Shown here in pieces: positions 1-5,785 of a stretch of DNA of 17,046 bases. Position 1 is the first letter of the stretch, and each line of letters opens with the position of its first letter. The DNA comes from Sulfurimonas sp. GTDB taxonomy: Bacteria; Campylobacterota; Campylobacteria; Campylobacterales; Sulfurimonadaceae. The notes beneath the pieces were generated by a model. That model ran no database searches and was not told the DNA's origin. It worked only from the letters and a program-made list of their open reading frames with translations. The translations under genes and the position numbers were made by a program. The stretch spans positions 1 to 17,046 of the forward strand of contig NZ_JALNZY010000045.1 of the NCBI RefSeq assembly GCF_023229105.1. The letters run 5' to 3'.

Positions 1-28
1 ATACCCCAACATTGAAAAGTTAAATAAT

Positions 29-105
<77 letters not shown>

Positions 106-143
106 ATGCTTTCAAACAAAGCAAATATCTTTGTTGGAGTGGA

Positions 144-172
144 ATTATAGGTAAAAATGCTTCCTTTGTCAA
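144..172 (-). promoter_or_regulatory. Consensus sigma70 promoter of tRNA-fMet
   Basis: On the minus strand a perfect -35 box TTGACA (167-172) and a perfect -10 box TATAAT (144-149) are separated by exactly 17 bases. Transcription would begin near 137, giving a leader of about 30 nt before the tRNA. A full -35 box is unusual in this AT-rich lineage, where most promoters show only a good -10, and it fits a stable-RNA gene. Confidence 0.85.
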
Positions 173-229
173 GAAGAGTAGTAGTAAATTTTAAAAAAGG
201 GTTTGAACTAAAATTAATTAACTTTTCTA

Positions 230-235
230 TATAAT
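230..235 (+). promoter_or_regulatory. -10 box for ribBA
   Basis: A TATAAT lies 27 nt before the ribBA start. A TTGAAC at 203-208 is too far away (21 bases) to be a standard -35 partner, so this is called on the -10 box alone. A weak Shine-Dalgarno (AGAAG, 253-257) follows. Confidence 0.5.
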
Positions 236-262
236 TGCAGCACTAAAATAAAAGAAGCATAT

Positions 263-1291
263 ATGACACCTACACAAAGAGTTTTAGAAGCAATCGATGA
301 GATAAAAAAAGGTCGCATGGTCATCATGATTGATGATGAAGATAGAGAAAACGAAGGGGATTTGGTCTATGCATCAGCCTTTTCTACGCCTAAAAATGTT
401 AATTTTATGGCGACACATGCAAGAGGGCTTATCTGCGTTGCAATAAGTAAAAAAATTGCTACAAGACTTGAGCTTAATCCCATGGTAAGCTCAAATACAT
501 CCTCGTACGAGACGGCATTTACGGTTTCAGTTGATGCAAAAAACGCACTAACCGGAATATCTGCATCAGAGAGAGATGATACCATAAAGATTTTGGCAAA
601 CCCTATTAGCCATGCGGATGAGTTGGTAAAACCGGGACATATATTTCCCCTTATAGCAAAAGAGGGCGGAACGCTTGTTCGAACTGGACATACAGAGGGT
701 TCTGTTGATTTGTGTCGTCTGGCAGGACTTAGTGATTCAGCTGTAATTTGCGAGATTATCAAAGAAGACGGCACAATGGCTAGACGAGATGACTTGGATA
801 TTTTTGGTGAAAAGCATAATCTAAAAACAGTTTTTATATCCGATATTGTCGAGTACCGTCTTGCAAATGAGAGACTTGTAAATGAAGTAAGTGTCGAGGA
901 AATAGAGTTTTTTGATACAAAAGTTAAGAAGTATATATTTGCAGATCATGACAAAATAGAACATACGGCGATTGTGTTTCACAATGTAACATCAATTGCT
1001 AACGTAAGGGTGCATAATGTTATACAAGATATAGAACTTCTTTTAAATCAGAAAAAATATAACAATCTTATAACCTCCATAGAGTATCTAAAGCAAAACA
1101 GCGGAGTTTTGATTTTTATAAATAAGCCTACGCATCATGACAATGCTACCATGAAAGAGTTTGGCATAGGGGCGCAGATACTTAAATCTTTGGGTATCTC
1201 AAAGATGAATCTTCTTACCTCCATAAAAGCAACCGAGTTTGTAGGACTAGGCGGTTTTGGACTTGAGATAAATGAGGTTATAGATATTTAA
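263..1291 (+). CDS. ribBA: RibBA-type 3,4-dihydroxy-2-butanone 4-phosphate synthase with degraded GTP cyclohydrolase II domain
   Basis: The N-terminal half (residues about 1-200) is a full DHBP synthase, which converts ribulose 5-phosphate to the four-carbon precursor of riboflavin. It shows DDEDREN (24-30), THARG (51-55), GHIFPL (125-130) and RTGHTEGSVDL (140-150), the conserved metal and substrate motifs. The C-terminal half (about 200-342) is homologous in layout to GTP cyclohydrolase II: a VRVH motif at 248-251 and an FGIGAQILKSLG segment at 300-311 sit where expected. However, the three zinc-binding cysteines and the surrounding catalytic motif are missing. The protein probably supplies only DHBP synthase activity, with a separate ribA elsewhere. 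This agrees with what I recall for Helicobacter and Campylobacter RibBA. It appears to be a single gene with its own promoter. Confidence 0.93.
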   Translation: MTPTQRVLEAIDEIKKGRMVIMIDDEDRENEGDLVYASAFSTPKNVNFMATHARGLICVAISKKIATRLELNPMVSSNTSSYETAFTVSVDAKNALTGISASERDDTIKILANPISHADELVKPGHIFPLIAKEGGTLVRTGHTEGSVDLCRLAGLSDSAVICEIIKEDGTMARRDDLDIFGEKHNLKTVFISDIVEYRLANERLVNEVSVEEIEFFDTKVKKYIFADHDKIEHTAIVFHNVTSIANVRVHNVIQDIELLLNQKKYNNLITSIEYLKQNSGVLIFINKPTHHDNATMKEFGIGAQILKSLGISKMNLLTSIKATEFVGLGGFGLEINEVIDI

Positions 1292-1312
1292 CAAAATATC
1301 TAAACTTTTTTT

Positions 1313-1346
1313 AAAGCACTCTCTGCTTTTGCCTTTTTAGAGTGCT
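1313..1346 (+). terminator. Possible weak terminator after ribBA (two competing hairpins)
   Basis: An 8-bp inverted repeat (1315-1322 with 1339-1346, AGCACTCT/AGAGTGCT) overlaps a smaller 6-bp hairpin (1313-1318 with 1324-1329, AAAGCA/TGCTTT). The small hairpin is followed by TGCC and five T, which resembles an intrinsic terminator. The large one has no T tract. They cannot form together, so the assignment is uncertain. Confidence 0.3.
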
Positions 1347-1394
1347 ACAGAGATGTGCCTCATTATTATGCTAAATCATTTTTTCAGATATGTT

Positions 1395-1403
1395 TGTTAT
1401 AAT
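1395..1403 (+). promoter_or_regulatory. Extended -10 promoter for the DUF695-RraB gene
   Basis: TGTTATAAT is a perfect extended -10 element (TGN followed by TATAAT), 27 nt before the ATG at 1431. No -35 box is apparent, which is usual for extended -10 promoters and for this lineage. Confidence 0.6.
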
Positions 1404-1430
1404 AAATAAAAATTTAATTGAAGATAGCAT

Positions 1431-2144
1431 ATGAGAGAGATATTTAGCAGAGTCGAAGATTCTGCGTTAATCAATATAGAAGTTGAAGTAGATGCAGAGG
1501 AGTATCAAGGTTCTTTTCCTTGGCTATTTTGCCTATTTTTAAAATCAAACGATAGAGACGGTGGGTGTTTTGAGGAGCTTTTAGAAATAAAAGAGTCTGT
1601 TATTATTTCATTAGAGCATCAAAAAAGAGCAAAGTATGTTGGTACTAGAATTAATGATGGCTGGCATGAGTTCTATTTTTATGCAAAAGATTCCAAAAAC
1701 TTAGAAGTAACAGTTTCAAAAATATTAAAAGAGAGCGGCTATAAATATGAAAGCAGTGTGGTTAAGGATACAAAGTGGGATTTTTATGCTAAAAACCTTT
1801 TTCCGAGCGAACTTGAGTTTCATAATATAGAGAGCGACAACATAATATTTCTGCTTCAAGAGGAGGGGGATGAACTCTCCTGTGCTAGAAATGTGGAACA
1901 CTATGCGTCATTTGATACGGCTACGCAAAAAGAGAGATTTGTAGAAAATGCTCTGACCTGCGGTTTTGAGTTTAAAGATGACATAAGTAGCGAAGAGTTT
2001 GAATGTGGCGTGGCTCTTATAAAATTTCACTCTGTTACAAACGAAGAGGTAAAGGGCATTGTAGAGAAACTTTATGAATTGATTAAAAAAGAGCACGGCT
2101 ATTATGAGGGCTGGAGCACAACATTGGCGATAAAAGGCGAGTAG
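1431..2144 (+). CDS. DUF695 / RraB-like two-domain protein
   Basis: The 237-residue soluble protein appears to have two domains. Residues about 1-125 resemble DUF695: a buried hydrophobic strand (PWLFCLFLK, 30-38) and a GTRINDGWHEFYFYAK segment (71-86) typical of that family. Residues about 140-234 resemble RraB, the RNase E inhibitor family: an acidic start (EEGDE), NVEHYASFDT (154-163), a helix ending in an ALTCGFEFKDD turn (174-184) and the signature GYYEGWST (223-230), comparable to the YDGWGT of E. coli RraB. There is no signal peptide or membrane helix. It has its own extended -10 promoter and abuts the next gene directly. The role is unknown: RraB binds RNase E in gamma-proteobacteria, but Campylobacterota are thought to use RNase J and RNase Y. 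Family recognition is by eye. Confidence 0.72.
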   Translation: MREIFSRVEDSALINIEVEVDAEEYQGSFPWLFCLFLKSNDRDGGCFEELLEIKESVIISLEHQKRAKYVGTRINDGWHEFYFYAKDSKNLEVTVSKILKESGYKYESSVVKDTKWDFYAKNLFPSELEFHNIESDNIIFLLQEEGDELSCARNVEHYASFDTATQKERFVENALTCGFEFKDDISSEEFECGVALIKFHSVTNEEVKGIVEKLYELIKKEHGYYEGWSTTLAIKGE

Positions 2145-2765
2145 TTGCTTGTGAAAAAGACATTTTTTGCTACTACATGTAAAAGATACTTTATTACGAC
2201 GTTTTGGGCATTTTTTGAGATTCTTTTTAAAGTAAGATATAGATTCAACTATATTGGCTTGGAAAATATACCTCAAGAGAGAGCTGTGATGCTCTTGGGC
2301 AATCATGTAAGCTGGATAGATTGGTTTGTTCTGCAACTGCCGATTGAGAGGCGTATTAACTATATGATAGATAAAGATATTTACAGGTGGAGGCTTTTTA
2401 ATTGGGCTTTTAAGATGGCTGAGCTTATTCCGGTTTCAAAAAAAGCGTCAAAAGACGCGTTTAGTGAAACCTCAAAGAGATTAAAAAATGGTAGAATAGT
2501 AGCAATATTTCCCGAGGGTAAAATATCTAAAAGCTCTGAAATTGCAAAATTTTACAGAGGTTATGAGTACGTTGATAGAGGTAATGCAGTTATTGTACCG
2601 TTTTATATAGATGGTGTTTTTGGAAGTCTATTTGCGAGACATAAAGGTAATACAAGGAGATGTCTTTTAAAAAAGCGCGAAATTACGGTTCGTTTTGGGG
2701 AAGCGATTTCGCAAGAGATTAAGGCAGACGAACTAAGGCAGAGAGTTAAAAAACTAAAGTTATAA
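2145..2765 (+). CDS. PlsC-family lysophospholipid acyltransferase
   Basis: This 206-residue protein is a glycerolipid acyltransferase, which transfers an acyl chain to a lysophospholipid or lysophosphatidate at the inner membrane. It has the catalytic HX4D motif in NHVSWID (H54, D59), the FPEG substrate motif (122-125) and the VPFYIDG block (151-157). A hydrophobic stretch near the N-terminus (about 14-29) may bind the membrane. The overall pattern is closer to the acyltransferase half of Aas than to classic PlsC, so 2-acyl-glycerophosphoethanolamine may be the acceptor. The chosen start is TTG at 2145, directly after the previous stop, with AAAGG (2133-2137) 7 nt upstream. GTG at 2151 is an alternative. 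It is likely co-transcribed with the DUF695-RraB gene. Confidence 0.87.
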   Translation: MLVKKTFFATTCKRYFITTFWAFFEILFKVRYRFNYIGLENIPQERAVMLLGNHVSWIDWFVLQLPIERRINYMIDKDIYRWRLFNWAFKMAELIPVSKKASKDAFSETSKRLKNGRIVAIFPEGKISKSSEIAKFYRGYEYVDRGNAVIVPFYIDGVFGSLFARHKGNTRRCLLKKREITVRFGEAISQEIKADELRQRVKKLKL

Positions 2766-2766
2766 T
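2761..2766 (+). promoter_or_regulatory. -10 box for the polyamine operon
   Basis: A TATAAT covers the stop codon of the acyltransferase gene. Its expected transcription start, near 2773, is the base at which the first leader hairpin begins. No good -35 box is present. Confidence 0.5.
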
Positions 2767-2771
2767 TAATC

Positions 2772-2864
2772 TGACGCTTTATGCGTCAACTTCAGTACCG
2801 TGCTGCTAACTTAGTCAATCATGTCGAGTTCCCTTGGCATGAATTAATTAAAAAGGATTTAAAT
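2772..2864 (+). promoter_or_regulatory. Structured 5' leader of the carboxynorspermidine operon
   Basis: Three consecutive stem-loops fill the space between the -10 box and the dehydrogenase gene. The first is a 6-bp stem with a 5-nt loop (2772-2777 with 2783-2788). The second is a short 5-bp stem (2793-2797 with 2801-2805). The third is a 10-bp stem with two G:U pairs and a UUCC tetraloop (2819-2828 with 2833-2842). A Shine-Dalgarno (AAGGA, 2853-2857) follows 10 nt later. The tetraloop bases UCC (2830-2832) could pair with GGA of the Shine-Dalgarno. The stretch is richer in G and C than its surroundings. It could be a cis-regulatory RNA. The alternative is that it codes for an N-terminal extension read from ATG 2781. 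I do not recognise a known riboswitch class. Confidence 0.42.
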
Positions 2865-4049
2865 TTGAGAACAACATTAATTATTGGTGCAGGTGGAGTT
2901 AGTCGTGTAGTTGTACATAAATGTGTACAAAATGCAGATGTTTTTGGTCGTATTGTATTAGCAAGTAGAACACTGCAGAGATGTCAGGATATAAAAGATG
3001 AACTTCCAAATGCTGATATAGAAATAGCAAGCGTAGATGCAGATAAAACAGAAGAAGTAATAAAACTCATAGAGTCATGCAAGCCAGATATCGTTATAAA
3101 TGTTGCGCTTCCATATCAGGATTTAACAATTATGGATGCGTGTATTGCAACAAAAACTCCATATCTCGATACTGCAAATTATGAGCATCCAGATGAGGCT
3201 AAGTTTGAGTATAAACTTCAGTGGGCAAGAGATGAAAAGTTTAAGGAAGCTGGAATTATGGGGCTTTTAGGTAGTGGTTTTGACCCTGGAGCTACAAATG
3301 TATTTTGCGCTTATGCACAAAAACACTACTTTGATGAGATTCATACTATAGATATTTTAGATTGTAACGCAGGAGACCACGGGTACGCTTTTGCAACAAA
3401 CTTCAATCCTGAAATCAACCTAAGAGAAGTCTCTTCAAAAGGGCGTTATTGGGAAAATGGAAAGTGGATAGAGACTGAGCCGATGGAGATTAAAATGGTT
3501 TGGGATTATCCTGAAGTTGGTAAAAAGGACTCCTATCTACTCTACCATGAAGAGATGGAATCGCTTGTAAAACATATCAAAGGTTTAAAGCGCATTAGAT
3601 TTTTTATGACGTTTGGACAGAGCTATTTGACACATATGAAGTGTTTACAAAATGTCGGAATGCTTGGAATTGAGCCAGTTGAGCATAAGGGGATGAAGAT
3701 AGTCCCTATGGAGTTTTTAAAAACTCTTCTTCCAGATCCCGCATCACTTGGCTCTCGCACAAAAGGCAAGACAAATATCGGCATCGTTGCTGAGGGAATA
3801 AAAGATGGTAAAAAGAAAAAAATCTACATCTATCAGGTGAAAGATCATGAGGATTGTTTTCGTGAGACAAACTCTCAGGGGGTATCTTACACGACCGGCG
3901 TACCGGCTATGATAGGTGCAAAACTTATGCTAAAGGGTATCTGGAGCGGAGTCGGAGTCTTTAATATGGAGCAGATGGACCCAGATCCGTTTATGGATGA
4001 GATGAATACTCAAGGGTTGCCTTGGCAGATAAAAGAACTAGAAGCGTAA
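2865..4049 (+). CDS. Carboxynorspermidine / carboxyspermidine dehydrogenase (saccharopine dehydrogenase family)
   Basis: This enzyme condenses aspartate semialdehyde with diaminopropane or putrescine and reduces the Schiff base with NADPH to carboxy(nor)spermidine. From the TTG start it is 394 residues. It begins MRTTLIIGAGGVSRVVVHK, a Rossmann nucleotide-binding motif (GAGGVS at 8-13) placed exactly as in the Vibrio enzyme. Other family blocks are FDPGATNVF (about residues 140-148), NAGDHGYAFATNF, LPDPASLG, SYTTGVPA and the C-terminal GVFNMEQMDPDPF. The TTG at 2865 is preferred because AAGGA lies 7 nt upstream and homologs start there. An in-frame ATG at 2781 would add 28 residues but has no Shine-Dalgarno and lies only about 8 nt after the predicted transcription start. 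nspC follows 4 nt downstream. Confidence 0.9.
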   Translation: MRTTLIIGAGGVSRVVVHKCVQNADVFGRIVLASRTLQRCQDIKDELPNADIEIASVDADKTEEVIKLIESCKPDIVINVALPYQDLTIMDACIATKTPYLDTANYEHPDEAKFEYKLQWARDEKFKEAGIMGLLGSGFDPGATNVFCAYAQKHYFDEIHTIDILDCNAGDHGYAFATNFNPEINLREVSSKGRYWENGKWIETEPMEIKMVWDYPEVGKKDSYLLYHEEMESLVKHIKGLKRIRFFMTFGQSYLTHMKCLQNVGMLGIEPVEHKGMKIVPMEFLKTLLPDPASLGSRTKGKTNIGIVAEGIKDGKKKKIYIYQVKDHEDCFRETNSQGVSYTTGVPAMIGAKLMLKGIWSGVGVFNMEQMDPDPFMDEMNTQGLPWQIKELEA

Positions 4050-4053
4050 AAAG

Positions 4054-5202
4054 ATGGATACTTTAAAAAATATCACTACACCTTACTACATGTGTGATGA
4101 ATCTTTGCTACGTGCAAATCTTGAGATTTTAAATCGTGTTCAAATCCAAAGTGGAGCTAAGATTATTTTAGCGCTTAAAGGTTTTGCCATGTGGAGTACA
4201 TTTCCTTTGGTGAAACAGTATCTAAAAGGGTGTACCGCAAGCGGACTGCATGAGGCACTTTTAGCAAGAGAGGAGTTTGCCAAAGCCGATGAAAATCTTG
4301 AAGTCCACACCTACTCGCCTGCATACAAAGAAGAAGATATTGAAGATATAGCTCGCATCTCTGATCATATAGTATTTAATTCACCAGAGCAACTCTTCAA
4401 GTATCAAAAGAGAGTAAAAGAGATAGACCCAGCTATAAGCCTCTCTTTGCGAATAAACCCTGAACAATCATCTTCCCCGAAGGATATATATAATCCTTGT
4501 GGGCTATACAGCCGTCTTGGCACAACACTTGCAAATTTTGACGAAAGAGTCTTGGATTATATTGAGGGACTCAATTTTCATGCACTGTGCGAACAGGATG
4601 TTGATGCGTTAGAGGATGTTTTAGCGGCGTTTGAAGCTAAATTTTCAAAATATTTTAAAGGTTTAAAGTACATTAATTTTGGCGGCGGACATCATATAAC
4701 CAAAAAAGGTTATGATGTTGATAAGCTGATTCGTATCATAAATGAGTTCAGAGCAAAATATGATGTTGATGTCTATTTGGAGCCGGGGGAAGCTGTGGGT
4801 TGGCAGACAGGAGTGCTTGTTAGCACTGTTTTAGATATTGTTCATAACGGTATGGATATAGCGATTTTGGACACCTCTGCAGAAGCTCATATGCCCGATA
4901 CGCTGGCTATGCCATATCGTGCAATGGTTAGGGGCAGCTCTGAAGTGGGAGAGAAGAAGCATACTTATCGTTTTGGCGGTAATACATGCTTAGCAGGTGA
5001 TATCATGGGAGATTACTCTTTTGATGAGCCTCTGCAAGTAGGCGATAAAGTTATATTTGAAGATCAAATTCACTACACCTTTGTCAAAAACACCACATTC
5101 AACGGTATAAAGCTACCATCATTGGTTATACTAAGAGAGGATAAAACTCTGGAATTAATCAAAGAGTTTGGATATCAAGATTATAAAAACAGATTGTCTT
5201 AA
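4054..5202 (+). CDS. nspC: Carboxynorspermidine decarboxylase (NspC)
   Basis: This is a fold-III PLP decarboxylase (382 residues) that removes CO2 from carboxynorspermidine or carboxyspermidine, the last step of the aspartate-semialdehyde route to norspermidine or spermidine. The PLP lysine is K42 in ALKGF. H176 in FHALCE stacks on the cofactor. The phosphate-binding GGGHH is at 210-214 and EPGEAVG at 243-249. The partner-subunit catalytic cysteine is C312 in TCLAGD. The length fits NspC rather than lysine or arginine decarboxylases. It starts 4 nt after the dehydrogenase stop, so the two consecutive pathway enzymes are surely co-expressed. Whether the product is spermidine or norspermidine cannot be read from the sequence. 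Confidence 0.95.
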   Translation: MDTLKNITTPYYMCDESLLRANLEILNRVQIQSGAKIILALKGFAMWSTFPLVKQYLKGCTASGLHEALLAREEFAKADENLEVHTYSPAYKEEDIEDIARISDHIVFNSPEQLFKYQKRVKEIDPAISLSLRINPEQSSSPKDIYNPCGLYSRLGTTLANFDERVLDYIEGLNFHALCEQDVDALEDVLAAFEAKFSKYFKGLKYINFGGGHHITKKGYDVDKLIRIINEFRAKYDVDVYLEPGEAVGWQTGVLVSTVLDIVHNGMDIAILDTSAEAHMPDTLAMPYRAMVRGSSEVGEKKHTYRFGGNTCLAGDIMGDYSFDEPLQVGDKVIFEDQIHYTFVKNTTFNGIKLPSLVILREDKTLELIKEFGYQDYKNRLS

Positions 5203-5214
5203 AAGGAGATTGAG

Positions 5215-5769
5215 ATGCAAGAAGATAAACAGAGATGGAATGAGAGATATTTGGACAATCCAATGCCGCAGAATGTTTCTCCTCTACTAGAGAAATATAT
5301 TGCGCATGCAAAAGTTGGTCAAGCCGCAGATATAGCTTGTGGAACAGGAAGAAATACACACTATCTGGCAGATATGGGATTTTTAGTTGATGCGATAGAT
5401 ATATCAGATTATGCTTTAGAGCGTGTGAAAAAGAGTTCTACTATTAAAAAGATAGACACAGATTTAGACAAATACAATTTAACTCCAAACAAGTATGATT
5501 TGATTGTAAATATTAATTATTTAAATCGCCGTTTAGTCTCTCAGATGAAAGAGGCTCTTCGCAGTGGAGGAGTTTTAGTTTTTGAGACGTTTATAGTTGC
5601 TCACGGAGATTTTAATCTTCCTACAACTAATCTTGATTATCTGTTGCGTAAAAATGAGCTTTTGCACTCTTTTATTGGGCTTGATGTAATTTATTATGAA
5701 GAGAAAATAGATATAAATTTAAAAGGCGAAAAGATTAAGGTTGCATCTTTGGTGGCTAAAAAAGCGTAA
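5215..5769 (+). CDS. Class I SAM-dependent methyltransferase (TehB-like)
   Basis: The 184-residue protein has a Rossmann methyltransferase core. Motif I, DIACGTGRN (39-47), binds S-adenosylmethionine. An acidic residue ends the second strand (VDAIDIS, 58-64), KYDLIVNINYLNR (93-105) forms motif II, and LRSGGVLVFETF (115-126) is the post-II block. The start WNERY (8-12) is typical of TehB and thiopurine methyltransferase relatives. A strong Shine-Dalgarno (AAGGAG, 5203-5208) precedes the ATG, 12 nt after nspC, so it is the third gene of the polyamine operon. The substrate is unknown. A link to polyamines is suggested only by position. Its stop codon lies in the loop of the terminator palindrome. 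Confidence 0.85.
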   Translation: MQEDKQRWNERYLDNPMPQNVSPLLEKYIAHAKVGQAADIACGTGRNTHYLADMGFLVDAIDISDYALERVKKSSTIKKIDTDLDKYNLTPNKYDLIVNINYLNRRLVSQMKEALRSGGVLVFETFIVAHGDFNLPTTNLDYLLRKNELLHSFIGLDVIYYEEKIDINLKGEKIKVASLVAKKA

Positions 5770-5785
5770 TGCTTTTTTAGCTTTT
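5755..5785. terminator. Bidirectional terminator palindrome between convergent genes
   Basis: A perfect 11-bp inverted repeat (5755-5765 with 5771-5781; GCTAAAAAAGC paired with its complement) encloses a 5-nt loop and is followed on the plus strand by TTTT (5782-5785). The A6/T6 arms place a U tract at the 3' side for either strand, so it can end both the methyltransferase operon and the chemoreceptor gene. The methyltransferase TAA (5767-5769) is in the loop and the chemoreceptor stop (5777-5779, minus strand) is in the right arm. Confidence 0.8.

Noticed and set aside
203..235. TTGAAC/TATAAT as a full sigma70 promoter for ribBA
   Set aside because: The spacing of 21 bases is too long for a normal -35/-10 pair, so only the -10 box is claimed.
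367..774. Minus-strand open frame opposite ribBA
   Set aside because: It lies wholly within the conserved DHBP synthase coding region, with no ribosome site and no recognisable protein.
1908..2336. Minus-strand open frame of 142 codons across the RraB/acyltransferase junction
   Set aside because: It overlaps two better-supported genes, is low-complexity and Lys/Phe-rich, and has no promoter or Shine-Dalgarno.
2781..2864. ATG 2781 as start of the carboxynorspermidine dehydrogenase
   Set aside because: There is no Shine-Dalgarno, it lies about 8 nt from the predicted transcription start, and the added 28 residues precede the point where family members begin. TTG 2865 has AAGGA at ideal spacing. 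The longer form is kept as an alternative in the leader entry.
5215..5769. Naming the methyltransferase tehB (tellurite resistance)
   Set aside because: Similarity is limited to the general SAM-binding fold and a WNERY-type start. Nothing in the context points to tellurite.
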